NCBI GenBank assembly: GCA_016709025.1 | Contig: JADJEQ010000043.1 | Location: 1-64,000 of the forward strand | Direction of reading: 5' to 3' | Source: Bacteroidales bacterium | Lineage (GTDB): Bacteria > Bacteroidota > Bacteroidia > Bacteroidales > Lentimicrobiaceae | DNA: 64,000 nucleotides | Part shown: positions 21,153 through 29,439 of the stretch, one piece after another | How the letters are laid out: each line of letters starts with the position of its first letter | Numbering within the stretch: position 1 is the stretch's first letter | Notes under the pieces: generated by a model | Told to the model about the DNA's origin: nothing | Seen by the model: the letters and a program-made list of their open reading frames with translations, nothing else | Database searches by the model: none | Program-made: the position numbers and the translations under genes

Positions 21153-21160
21153 CAAAGTTA
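21153..21160 (-). promoter_or_regulatory. Candidate -7 box for the AspT-like transporter
   Basis: CAAAGTTA on the plus strand reads TAACTTTG on the minus strand, fitting TAnnTTTG, 20 bases before the chosen start. Confidence 0.4.
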
Positions 21161-21229
21161 TGAAACTTAGAGAAGCTGAGGCCGAAGAAAAGGGTTTGGC
21201 AAATAAACCCGCTGCTTTAAACGCCTGTT

Positions 21230-21251
21230 GGGACACGACATGTCGTGCCCC
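21230..21251. repeat. 22-base palindrome (REP-like)
   Basis: GGGACACGACATGTCGTGCCCC is an inverted repeat centred between 21240 and 21241 with one mismatch (A21233/C21248). It lies between the divergent ends of the transporter promoter region and the clpB 3' region. There is no T-run. It looks like a dispersed extragenic palindrome. Confidence 0.6.
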
Positions 21252-21423
21252 TACATTTGCTTATACCACAAAAGCGAAGCGAATTAGCCAATAAACTGCG
21301 AAGTCTTTGATCGCCCCGGACGCCATGTGCCCTGAGCCAAGAAGGGACGATGGGCGCAAAAGGGACGAGGGACGAACATCCTGCTTAAAATGATAAGGAG
21401 GCGAAAATTCCCAATTAAAATCC

Positions 21424-21606
21424 ATGCCCCATGCTCCTTGCCCTGCGCACTGCGCTCTGTGCACTGCGCTCTGTGTCCTGAGCCCTGAGCCCTGTGCTAA
21501 AGAAGGGACGAGGGTCGAAAGATTGGGACGATGGACGACTCCATGCCCCATGCCCCATGCCCCATGCCCTGAGCCCTGTGCCCTGAGCCCTGAGCCCTGT
21601 GCCTTT
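21424..21606 (-). repeat. Two heptanucleotide arrays after the clpB stop codon
   Basis: On the minus strand, TAG of clpB is followed by AAAG and then GCACAGG, GCTCAGG (x2), GCACAGG, GCTCAGG and four GCATGGG/A units. After about 40 bases rich in GTCGTCC/CATCGTCCC words, a second subarray repeats the order: GCACAGG, GCTCAGG, GCTCAGG, ACACAGA, GCGCAGT, GCACAGA, GCGCAGT, GCGCAGG, GCAAGGA, GCATGGG, GCATGGA. An apparent plus-strand reading frame here is only the translation of the array. Confidence 0.85.
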
Positions 21607-24195
21607 CTAGTTGCCGAACACCAGTTCACCATTCTGTACATCCAGAGTAATCTCAGAATCTTTACTTACCTCGCCCGAAAGAATCTTCTTCGACAACACA
21701 TTCAGCACCTTGCGCTGTATAACCCTTTTCACCGGCCTTGCGCCATACTGTGGATCAAACCCTTCAGCGGCAATCAATGCTACAGCCTGGTCGGTTACCG
21801 TGATTTTGATATTATTGGTAGCCAGCATTCCGGTCAGATGATCCAACTGCAAACGTACAATCTGATTGATCTCTGCTTCAGTCAATGGTTTGAACATTAT
21901 CAGTTCATCAATCCGGTTCAGGAATTCAGGTCGGATGGTCTGTCTCAACAGCGCCATCACTTCACTGCGCGTGCTTTCAAAAACATCTTCAGCATTTTTT
22001 CCATTCAATCCTGAAAGCCTGTCGCTGATGATCTGCGAACCAAGATTTGAAGTCATGATAATGATGGTGTTTCTGAAATCGGCGGTCCGGCCTTTGTTGT
22101 CGGTCAAACGGCCATCGTCGAGCACCTGCAGCAGGATATTGAATACATCGGGATGCGCTTTTTCGATTTCATCCAACAGCACGACCGAATAGGGTTTGCG
22201 TCTGACTTTTTCGGTCAACTGCCCACCTTCATCATAACCCACATAGCCCGGAGGTGCACCGATCAGCCTCGAAACGGCATGCCGTTCCTGGTATTCCGAC
22301 ATATCGATCCTGACCAGTGAATTTTCATCGTTGAAAAGATATTCGGCCAGGGCTTTGGCCAGTTCGGTTTTGCCGACACCGGTGGTTCCCAGGAAAATAA
22401 ACGATCCGAGCGGCCGCTTGGTGTCCTGCAATCCTGCCCGGCTGCGGCGGATGGCATCGGCAATGGCGCCGATCGCCTCTTCCTGACCAACCACCCTTTT
22501 ATGCAGTTCGTCTTCGAGGTGCAGCAGTTTTTCGCGTTCACTCTGCAGCATCCGGCTAACCGGGATACCTGTCCAGCGTGAGACAATATCCGCAATCTCT
22601 TCCGCACCCACTTCTTCCTTAATCAGGGCTGAATTGGCCTGTAGTTCGTTGAGCTTTTGTTTGAGCGAATCGAGCTTTTGTTCGGTAGCTTTTATCCGTC
22701 CGTACCTGATTTCGGCAACTTTACCATAATCGCCTTCGCGTTCTGCTTTCTCAGCTTCAAATCTGAAATGCTCGATCTCTTTTTTGCTTTGCTGAATGCC
22801 GTCCACAATTTCTTTTTCGGCCTTCCATTTGGCCTTCAATGCGTTGCGGTCTTCGGTGAGGTTGGCCAGTTCCTGGCTGATGCCCTTTATCCGGTTCTCA
22901 TCGCCTTCGCGTTTAATGGCCGCTTTTTCGATTTCAAGTTGCTTGATGCGGCGTTCAACTTCATCCAGTTCTTCCGGCACCGAATTGATTTCCAGCCTCA
23001 GTTTGGAGGCGGCTTCATCAATCAGGTCGATGGCCTTGTCGGGAAGGAAGCGGTCGCTGATGTAGCGTTGTGAAAGTTCAACAGCAGCGATGATGGCATC
23101 GTCCTTGATCCTGACCTGGTGGTGCGTTTCGTAACGTTCTTTCAGTCCCCGTAAAATCGAAATCGCATCCAGGGTATCCGGTTCGTCAATCATCACAATC
23201 TGAAAACGGCGTTCCAGTGCCTTGTCTTTTTCAAAGTACTTCTGGTATTCATTCAGTGTGGTTGCCCCGATGGCCCTGAGTTCTCCGCGGGCAAGGGCAG
23301 GTTTCAGGATATTGGCGGCATCCATGGCTCCTTCACCACCACCGGCTCCAACCAGGGTGTGAATTTCATCGATAAAAAGCACGACTTCGCCATCCGACTC
23401 AATTACTTCACGGACAACACTTTTCAGCCGCTCTTCAAATTCGCCCTTGTATTTGGCGCCTGCAATCAGGGAGCCCATGTCGAGCGAAAAGATCTGTTTC
23501 GATTTCAGGTTTTCAGGTACATCGCCATTGATGATACGATGGGCGAGTCCTTCGGCAATCGCGGTTTTCCCGACACCGGGTTCTCCAATCAGAATCGGGT
23601 TGTTTTTTGTACGGCGGGTTAATATCTGCAGTACACGCCGTATTTCTTCGTCGCGGCCGATCACCGGGTCGAGTTTTCCGGCCCGTGCCAGTTCGTTCAG
23701 GTTGCGTGCGTAGCGGTTAAGAGCATTAAAAGTGTCGTCGGAACTGGCACTGTTTACTTTTGCTCCTTTACGCAGTTCATTGATGGCCGTTTTCAGGTCC
23801 TTTTCGCTCATACCAGAATGTTTGAGCATGTCGGAAACCTGATCGTTACCACTTAAAAGGCCCAGCATCAGGTGCTCGACCGAAACATATTCATCACCCA
23901 TTTCTTTTGCATAGGAAGCCGCTTTTTGCAGCACTTTTGAGGCAGCATTGCCCAGGTACTGTTCCCCGCCGGTTACTTTTGGGAAAGCGTTGAGCATGGA
24001 ATCCAGGCTTTTTTGAATGTTCGGAATGTTGGCTCCGAATTTTCCAAGCAAAAATGGGCTGACATTGTCGTCGGCGAGTAAAAGCCCCTTGAGCAGGTGA
24101 GCTGTTTCAACAGACTGGTGCCCGCGTGAAGTAGCCAGATCCTGTGCCTGTTGTATGGCTTGCTGTGATTTTATCGTGAAATTGTTCATGTTCAT
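21607..24195 (-). CDS. clpB: ATP-dependent disaggregase ClpB
   Basis: ClpB extracts and unfolds aggregated proteins together with DnaK. The product is about 862 residues when started at 24195 (MNMNNFTIKSQQAIQQAQ), which matches the normal ClpB N-terminus; an upstream in-frame ATG at 24240 would add 15 unrelated residues. Order: Clp N-domain (1-150), AAA1 with Walker A GEPGVGKTAIAEG and FIDEIHTLVGAGG, the M-domain coiled coil (about 390-520, rich in Lys and Glu), and AAA2 with GTTGVGKTELAKAL, the GYVGYDEGG pore loop and LLDEIEKAHPDV. The D2 C-terminal domain is complete (YGARPVKRVIQ). It is a single gene. Expression is probably stress-induced by family knowledge, but I see no heat-shock element. 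Confidence 0.97.
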   Translation of the reverse strand: MNMNNFTIKSQQAIQQAQDLATSRGHQSVETAHLLKGLLLADDNVSPFLLGKFGANIPNIQKSLDSMLNAFPKVTGGEQYLGNAASKVLQKAASYAKEMGDEYVSVEHLMLGLLSGNDQVSDMLKHSGMSEKDLKTAINELRKGAKVNSASSDDTFNALNRYARNLNELARAGKLDPVIGRDEEIRRVLQILTRRTKNNPILIGEPGVGKTAIAEGLAHRIINGDVPENLKSKQIFSLDMGSLIAGAKYKGEFEERLKSVVREVIESDGEVVLFIDEIHTLVGAGGGEGAMDAANILKPALARGELRAIGATTLNEYQKYFEKDKALERRFQIVMIDEPDTLDAISILRGLKERYETHHQVRIKDDAIIAAVELSQRYISDRFLPDKAIDLIDEAASKLRLEINSVPEELDEVERRIKQLEIEKAAIKREGDENRIKGISQELANLTEDRNALKAKWKAEKEIVDGIQQSKKEIEHFRFEAEKAEREGDYGKVAEIRYGRIKATEQKLDSLKQKLNELQANSALIKEEVGAEEIADIVSRWTGIPVSRMLQSEREKLLHLEDELHKRVVGQEEAIGAIADAIRRSRAGLQDTKRPLGSFIFLGTTGVGKTELAKALAEYLFNDENSLVRIDMSEYQERHAVSRLIGAPPGYVGYDEGGQLTEKVRRKPYSVVLLDEIEKAHPDVFNILLQVLDDGRLTDNKGRTADFRNTIIIMTSNLGSQIISDRLSGLNGKNAEDVFESTRSEVMALLRQTIRPEFLNRIDELIMFKPLTEAEINQIVRLQLDHLTGMLATNNIKITVTDQAVALIAAEGFDPQYGARPVKRVIQRKVLNVLSKKILSGEVSKDSEITLDVQNGELVFGN

Positions 24196-24361
24196 TGATT
24201 TTCCTCCTGATCTTAAAACGTTGCTTCTGCTACCGATCAAATTGGCTGCCAGATGCCGGATTTATATAATATCTGACAAAAAGACATATATTTTCATTCC
24301 AGATTTGTCATTTTGGCGTCCATTTTTTGATGGTTTCTTAACAAAAATCAAAAATGCCTGT

Positions 24362-24369
24362 TACCTTTG
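24362..24369 (+). promoter_or_regulatory. Candidate -7 box for pyrophosphatase
   Basis: TACCTTTG matches TAnnTTTG, with the ATG 38 bases downstream of its end, giving a leader of about 30 bases. Confidence 0.45.
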
Positions 24370-24406
24370 TGCATTGGATTAAATAAATACTAAAAAACCA
24401 GATTTT

Positions 24407-25078
24407 ATGGCCAACAGATTGATGGACCCCATTGGCAGGCTGATGGGCTTAAGGTACAAATCGCACCCCTGGCATGGTGTTGAAATCGGGAGCGATGCCC
24501 CCAATATTATTACCTGCTATGTTGAAATGGTTACGACCGATACAGTAAAATACGAGGTTGACAAAGTGTCGGGTTATCTGAAGATTGACCGTCCCCAGAA
24601 ATATTCTAACGTGCTGCCTGCTTTGTACGGCTTTATTCCTCAAACCCTGTGCTCAAAGAAAGTAGCTGAGTATGCCGCTTCCAAATCCGGGAAAAAAGAT
24701 ATCATTGGAGATGGCGATCCGCTCGATGTCTGTATTCTTGCTGAGAAAAGTATTTCACATGGAGATATCCTGGTACAGGCTATTCCCATCGGTGGTTTTA
24801 GAATGATTGACGGTAACCAGGCCGATGATAAAATCATTGCCGTATTGAAAAACGATGCGGTTTATGGTGAGTACACCAATTTCGAACAATTACCGCCATT
24901 GATCGTGAACCGTTTGAAACATTATTTTTTGACTTACAAGGATCTTCCGGGTAATCAGCGTGATATCGAAATCACCCATACTTATGGTCCTGAAGAGGCT
25001 CATGTTGTGATCGAAGCTTCTATTGAAGATTACCGGCAGAAATTTGAGAATCTCGATATTTTACTTTCTGAAGTATAA
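24407..25078 (+). CDS. ppa: Inorganic pyrophosphatase, family I
   Basis: This cytoplasmic enzyme hydrolyses pyrophosphate to two phosphates and so drives biosynthetic reactions forward. The 223-residue protein has the family I hallmarks: YEVDKVSGYLKIDRP (substrate/Lys contact), YGFIPQT, and the metal-binding core GDGDPLDVCIL with its three aspartates. IDGNQADDKIIAV and the VYGEYTNFEQLPP segment follow. It is somewhat longer than the E. coli enzyme, as in other Bacteroidota. It has its own candidate promoter (24362-24369) and is followed by a clear rho-independent terminator at 25104-25128, so it is monocistronic. Confidence 0.95.
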   Translation: MANRLMDPIGRLMGLRYKSHPWHGVEIGSDAPNIITCYVEMVTTDTVKYEVDKVSGYLKIDRPQKYSNVLPALYGFIPQTLCSKKVAEYAASKSGKKDIIGDGDPLDVCILAEKSISHGDILVQAIPIGGFRMIDGNQADDKIIAVLKNDAVYGEYTNFEQLPPLIVNRLKHYFLTYKDLPGNQRDIEITHTYGPEEAHVVIEASIEDYRQKFENLDILLSEV

Positions 25079-25103
25079 TAACTGAGCATTCTAACATAAT
25101 TTA

Positions 25104-25128
25104 AGCCTGGACTAGCCGGGCTTTTTTT
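25104..25128 (+). terminator. Rho-independent terminator after ppa
   Basis: Stem AGCCTGG / CCGGGCT (7 bp, one T-G pair) with loop ACTAG is followed directly by a run of seven T. Confidence 0.85.
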
Positions 25129-25152
25129 ACTTTTGCCGTTAAATGCATTCCT

Positions 25153-25530
25153 ATGTCTGAACATCCCAACAAAAAGACCCTGGTTCTGGGAGCCAGTACA
25201 AATCCTGACCGATTTTCAAATATCTGTATCAACGACCTGGTTCTGTATGATTACCCGGTAGTAGCCATCGGACTTCGTGAGGGAGAAGTGGCTGGAGTTC
25301 AGATTCAAAAAGGAACTCCTGCTTTTCAGGATGTTCATACAGTGACTCTTTATTTAGGTCCTCAGAATCAGGAACAGTACATCAGTTATATTCTTGAAAC
25401 AATCAGGCCCAAACGCATAATTTTCAATCCGGGTACGTGGAATCCGGTGCTGGCGGAGAAGGCAGGCAAACTTGGTGTAGTTGTGGAAAGTAAGTGTACC
25501 CTGCTGATGTTATCTGGTGGCTATTTCTGA
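25153..25530 (+). CDS. CoA-binding domain protein (YccU-like)
   Basis: This is a 125-residue small Rossmann-type protein of the CoA_binding_2 family. Features are the N-terminal TLVLGASTNPDRFSN (nucleotide/CoA loop), ValAla-Ile-Gly strand and the C-terminal FNPGTWNP and VVESKCTLLML motifs. Related proteins bind coenzyme A, but no enzymatic role is established. It follows the ppa terminator by about 25 bases, so it probably has its own start of transcription. Nothing in the neighbourhood explains its job. Confidence 0.8.
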   Translation: MSEHPNKKTLVLGASTNPDRFSNICINDLVLYDYPVVAIGLREGEVAGVQIQKGTPAFQDVHTVTLYLGPQNQEQYISYILETIRPKRIIFNPGTWNPVLAEKAGKLGVVVESKCTLLMLSGGYF

Positions 25531-25670
25531 GATCACTAATATTTACAGTTTTTTACACGAAAGTCCCTCTTTTTGCGTTATCACAACGTCGCTTGGATAA
25601 AAATCAGTAATTTAGCCACTTCATTAAAATCACACAACCCCAGGGTTGATAATAAAGTTACCATCAAAGC

Positions 25671-26972
25671 ATGATAAAGCGTTTTGTGAAACTTTTACTC
25701 AATATTTTTAGTGTAATCATCTTTTTTTACGCTTCCATTCCATCGGTTTATTCGCAGAATGCCACCACCGGTATTCAGGGTGGATTGATTTGTCCTGATA
25801 ATGAATTTGTAACCCCGATTCTGGTGACCGGACTGCAGGACATTGACTCAATTTCCCTTGTCTTAAATTTTCCGGCCAACACGTTGAAATATTTGGGCTT
25901 CCTGAACCCGAATCCACAACTGGTTACCGGTTTTTCGAGCATTGAAGGCAGAGATAGTTCTGTTTTTATAACCTGGCATTCAGAGGCTCCGATCAGTATT
26001 AGCGGAGGAAAACTGTTTGACCTGGTGTTTTTAGCCGGTTCAGAACCCGGCTCTTTCACCTGGGATGCAGATTCCTGTTATTATCATAGTACAACAGGTA
26101 CTCCGATTGAAATTACTTTAACGGGAGGTGAAATTACATTTCATACAGCCATCGTTGTTGATATAGAAGAGATTAATCAGACCTGCGAAGATAAATGTGA
26201 GGCCAACATCGTGGTCATAGCCACCGAAGGCCTGGCCCCCTATGATTATTTGTGGAACGGTGAGCCAATGCTGATAAACCTCGATAACGCCGTCAAGCAG
26301 AATGCCTGCGGGGGTGACAACAATCTGACGGTTACCGATGCCAACGGATGTATTCTTGATTCGGTCTATGTTGTTTCTGAACTGCCTGCCATTGAATTAG
26401 AGATAGAAACCTTTCCGGATACTGTGTACATGCAGAATCCCCTGGTAAAGTTTTCATTTACCGAGGATCAGAGCATTGTTGAATGGCTGTGGGATTTTGG
26501 GGATGGTTCTGAAAAATCCATCGAACGCAGCCCGGCCCATGTATATCCGAGTGCCAAATCGGTTTATGAAAATGAAACCATTGCCGATAAATATATTGTT
26601 ACGCTGATCGCTACCAACGATCAGGGGTGCACCAACGAATTCACCCTCGAAATTCCGGTTGCTGAGGTGGAGATTTTTATTCCCAATGTTTTTACACCAC
26701 CCACTGATCCGAACGGTTACTTCAGGATTGCGAAAAAGAATGAAGGATCTTCTTCTGGAAGTGAGTACATCCCGATCGTATATGAGTATCAGAGCATGGA
26801 GTTGATCGTACTCGACAGGTGGGGACGAAAGGTTTATTCTAATGGCAATTACAAAAATGACTGGGACGGAGGAAATCTGCCCGATGGTACCTATTATTAC
26901 CGTCTGAATACTTTTGGGTTCTATCAGGATAAATCCTACACGGGGGCGGTTACAATTCTTCGGGAAAAATAG
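25671..26972 (+). CDS. Secreted protein with cohesin-like, PKD and type B T9SS C-terminal domains
   Basis: This protein has 433 residues. A signal peptide of about 28 residues ends near VYSQ. Residues about 33-155 look like a cohesin-type beta-sandwich (LVLNFPANTLKYLGF, GGKLFDLVFLAG). A short Cys-containing segment with an SprB-type repeat feel (CEANIVVIATEGLAPYDYLW, NLTVTDANGCILDS) follows, then a PKD-like domain with the FGDGSE motif (about 255-335). The C-terminal approximately 85 residues match the gliding-motility-associated/CHU_C type B sorting domain: FIPNVFTPPTDPNGYF, LDRWGRKVY, WDGGNLPDGTYYYRL. It should be exported by the Sec route and then by type IX secretion. Substrate or partner is unknown. 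No operon partner is visible; simple repeats follow its stop. Confidence 0.82.
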   Translation: MIKRFVKLLLNIFSVIIFFYASIPSVYSQNATTGIQGGLICPDNEFVTPILVTGLQDIDSISLVLNFPANTLKYLGFLNPNPQLVTGFSSIEGRDSSVFITWHSEAPISISGGKLFDLVFLAGSEPGSFTWDADSCYYHSTTGTPIEITLTGGEITFHTAIVVDIEEINQTCEDKCEANIVVIATEGLAPYDYLWNGEPMLINLDNAVKQNACGGDNNLTVTDANGCILDSVYVVSELPAIELEIETFPDTVYMQNPLVKFSFTEDQSIVEWLWDFGDGSEKSIERSPAHVYPSAKSVYENETIADKYIVTLIATNDQGCTNEFTLEIPVAEVEIFIPNVFTPPTDPNGYFRIAKKNEGSSSGSEYIPIVYEYQSMELIVLDRWGRKVYSNGNYKNDWDGGNLPDGTYYYRLNTFGFYQDKSYTGAVTILREK

Positions 26973-27393
26973 GGGAGTGGTTTTGAGTAGAGAATTTCGG
27001 ATTTCGGATTTCGGATTTCATAGAAAGAGACAAGGAGAATTTCGGATTGCCGATTGCGGATTTCGGATTGTTGGAATGATGAAATGATGAAATGATGGAA
27101 TATTGGAATGATGACTTTAATTACCATCATGATTTTAAAATCGAATTTCTATGTGTCTATGATCTAACCTATGTTTCTATGTGTTAAAAAATTACTCCTA
27201 TTGAATAGCAGATTTAGAAGATTAACTGATTAGCAGATTGGCAGATTTCGGATTAACAAATTAACGCCAGCTTTCTCCTTCTAGAAATTAGAAATTGGAA
27301 ATTGGATTGGATATTGGATATTGAACCTTCTCCTTGTCCCCATTTTTTCCCCTTGTCACTTTTTTATAGCAGGATACCCGTCCCACGTCCCCA
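26973..27393. repeat. Short-word repeat mosaic after the type B T9SS gene
   Basis: No gene is seen. The stretch is built of repeated words: TTTCGGA (26996-27070, several tandem copies), ATGATGAA (27076-27100), GCAGATT (27205-27250), and AAATTGGA/TATTGGA (27288-27325). CCTTGTCCCC/CCCCTTGTC follows near 27331-27360. The last two word families recur at 44020-44130. Confidence 0.7.
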
Positions 27394-27654
27394 TTACCGC
27401 ACAAAATCCATCTTATTGACTTCAATCTTCTCAATCTTTCTGAGTTCTGATTCCAGTTTTTCCCATTCAAGCGGATCGCCTGATAATTCAATCAGAATCA
27501 GCCCGCCTGAACCACAATGTCCTTCATCTTCGGTATCGTTGATGCCAAGCCTGGTTCGGATAGAGCACCCATAAAGGGTCAATACTTTCTGGACACTGGC
27601 GGCAACTTCCACCCGGTCGCTCACGTTGATTCCCAATACTCTGGTGATTGCCAT
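27394..27654 (-). CDS. TM1266-family iron-only hydrogenase system regulator, copy 2
   Basis: This is an 86-residue ACT/NikR-C-like alpha-beta protein: VLGINVSDRVEVAASVQKVL, GCSIRTRLGIND and ILIELSGDPLEWEKLESEL. This matches the small putative regulator family found next to [FeFe]-hydrogenase maturation genes (type protein TM1266). A ligand and target have not been established for the family to my knowledge. It is 11 bases after its paralogue and is the last gene of the hydG operon. A short stretch with GGGGAC words follows its stop. Confidence 0.8.
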   Translation of the reverse strand: MAITRVLGINVSDRVEVAASVQKVLTLYGCSIRTRLGINDTEDEGHCGSGGLILIELSGDPLEWEKLESELRKIEKIEVNKMDFVR

Positions 27655-27665
27655 ATTGATATAGT

Positions 27666-27923
27666 TTAATAGATGAACGACATTTTTTGCATTTCTACCC
27701 CGCCAATGGCGACAATATCTTCTTCAAAAGCCTGCCATTCCTGCGGGTTTCCGGTAAGCTGAAGTATTACAACCCCGGCCCGGCTACAGGTGTTTTCGTT
27801 CAGTTCATGAAATCCCAGCCTCGATTTTATCAGGTGGGCATATTTGCTGAGCATCAACTGTGTACGTCCGGCTTCCTTAATCCTGTCGCGGATCAGCAAC
27901 CCTACAATCCTGGTTTCTTTCAT
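27666..27923 (-). CDS. TM1266-family iron-only hydrogenase system regulator, copy 1
   Basis: These 85 residues have the same fold as the next gene: RIVGLLIRDRIKEAGRTQLM, LIKSRLGFHELNE, and VVILQLTGNPQEWQAFEEDI. It lies 17 bases after hydG and is presumably co-transcribed with it. Two family members in tandem are unusual, since one per locus is the common state. Both keep the Leu-Gly/Ser-Gly-Asn/Asp-Pro-x-Glu-Trp signature. A role in hydrogenase expression or maturation is inferred only from its position. Confidence 0.82.
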   Translation of the reverse strand: MKETRIVGLLIRDRIKEAGRTQLMLSKYAHLIKSRLGFHELNENTCSRAGVVILQLTGNPQEWQAFEEDIVAIGGVEMQKMSFIY

Positions 27924-27940
27924 TTTTTGATTTTTATATT

Positions 27941-29377
27941 TTAAAAGTAAAGGTCACGTTCGCCAGATTGCACCCTGAGCAAGCGGATTCTCAGTTCATC
28001 GAGACTGATTGAACTATCGCTTTGCTGAAGCTCTTCAAGATTTTTGTCAATGGTTTCCCATCCTTTTTTCTTTGTATCGGCAGGCGCATAATCCTCAAGG
28101 TATTCAGCCAGGGTCAGCATGGCATTGGGGGAACAAAATCTCTTGATAAATCCGGGGACCGAGAATTCCATAAAGTGCTCCCCGGTGCGGCCTCGGCGGT
28201 AACAGGCGGTGCAGAAGGAGGGAAGGAAATCGTTGCTCACCAGCTCATCAATAATTTCGTTCAGCGACCGGTTGTCGTTTATCTGGAACTGTTCCCGGTT
28301 AAGGTTTTGCTCTTCATTTTTAGATGCTGAATATGACCCGAGTTCGAGCTTGGTACCGCCGTCAATCTGCGAAACCCCGAACTGTATTACTTCATGACGC
28401 AATTTAGCATTTTCCCTGGCCGTAAGGATCATACCCGTATAAGGAACAGCCAGTCTCAGGATAGCGACCAATCTGGCAAATTCTTCATCACTTACTGTAT
28501 AGTCGGTTCCCAGGTCGAGTTTCGAAGCGTTTTGAATGCGTGGGAATGAAATGGTATGCGGGCCGACATGGTAGCAGGCCTCGAGGTGATTGGTATGGCG
28601 GACCAGGCCTAAAACTTCGTAACGCCAGTCGTAAAGTCCGAAGAGGGCTCCGATGCCCACATCGTCGATCCCTGCCTCCTGGGCGCGGTCGAGCCCTGTA
28701 AGGCGGTAGTCAAAGTCGCGCTTTTTACCTCCCAGATGATAAGTTTTATAAGCTTCCGGGTGATAGGTTTCCTGGAAAATCTGGTAGGTGCCGATGGCAG
28801 CTTCTTTCACCGTTCTGAAACCTTCTATATCAAGGGGAGCGGCATTGATGTTTACCCTTCTGATTTCACCATTTCCTTTCTTAACGCCGTAAACTGTTTT
28901 AACCGTATGGGCTATAAACTCAGGAGAATATTCCGGATGCTCCCCATAAACCAGGATCAGCCGCTTTTGTCCGTTGTCTTCAAGCGCTTCAACTTCATGT
29001 ATCAATTCCTGGTCGTCGAGTGTCTTCCTTATTGCCTCTTTATTGGATGCCCGAAACCCACAATACTTGCAGTTGTTGGTACATTTATTTCCAACATAAA
29101 GCGGTGCAAACAATACGATCCGGTTACCGTAAACCCTTTTTTTTAATTCCCTGGCTCCTTCTTTAATCTCTTCAATCAGCACGGGATCGGTTGCATTGAT
29201 CAGAATGGCGGTTTCACGTAGGGTAAGCCTTTTTTTATCCAGCGATTTCGAAATAACAGCGCGCACAGAATCTATGTCGGAGGGGGTGTTGTTTATATAA
29301 TCCCAGAGTTCCTGCGGATCAATAAATGGTTTCATCCGTTGGTCAGGTATGCTGCATTTTTCAGGTGTGAAAATCAT
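27941..29377 (-). CDS. hydG: [FeFe]-hydrogenase H-cluster radical SAM maturase HydG
   Basis: HydG cleaves tyrosine and builds an Fe(CO)(CN)-cysteine synthon for the H-cluster. The 478-residue protein has the radical-SAM CX3CX2C motif in CTNNCKYCGF (about residues 93-102). It also has the HydG-specific C-terminal CX2CX22C cluster site (CTACYRRGRTGEHFM, then Cys 22 residues after the second Cys), which distinguishes it from ThiH. YGEHPEYSP and EVLGLVRHTNHLE fit the family. An alternative start at 29335 (MKPFIDPQ) is possible. It heads an operon with two TM1266-type genes. HydE and HydF, needed for the rest of H-cluster assembly, are not in this window. Candidate promoter at 29422-29429. Confidence 0.95.
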   Translation of the reverse strand: MIFTPEKCSIPDQRMKPFIDPQELWDYINNTPSDIDSVRAVISKSLDKKRLTLRETAILINATDPVLIEEIKEGARELKKRVYGNRIVLFAPLYVGNKCTNNCKYCGFRASNKEAIRKTLDDQELIHEVEALEDNGQKRLILVYGEHPEYSPEFIAHTVKTVYGVKKGNGEIRRVNINAAPLDIEGFRTVKEAAIGTYQIFQETYHPEAYKTYHLGGKKRDFDYRLTGLDRAQEAGIDDVGIGALFGLYDWRYEVLGLVRHTNHLEACYHVGPHTISFPRIQNASKLDLGTDYTVSDEEFARLVAILRLAVPYTGMILTARENAKLRHEVIQFGVSQIDGGTKLELGSYSASKNEEQNLNREQFQINDNRSLNEIIDELVSNDFLPSFCTACYRRGRTGEHFMEFSVPGFIKRFCSPNAMLTLAEYLEDYAPADTKKKGWETIDKNLEELQQSDSSISLDELRIRLLRVQSGERDLYF

Positions 29378-29421
29378 TATATGTTGATATTTAATTAGTT
29401 GTATTTCAGCGAATTCAAGTA

Positions 29422-29429
29422 CAAAATTA
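29422..29429 (-). promoter_or_regulatory. Candidate -7 box for hydG
   Basis: CAAAATTA on the plus strand reads TAATTTTG on the minus strand, fitting TAnnTTTG. It would give a leader of about 40 bases. Confidence 0.4.
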
Positions 29430-29439
29430 CTAAATAACC

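Noticed and set aside
21424..22014. Plus-strand reading frame of 196 codons rich in Cys, Pro, His and Ala
   Set aside because: It is the translation of the heptanucleotide array followed by the antisense of clpB; there is no domain and composition follows the repeat.
22263..23713. Several frames on both strands inside clpB
   Set aside because: All are shadows of the complete ClpB frame.
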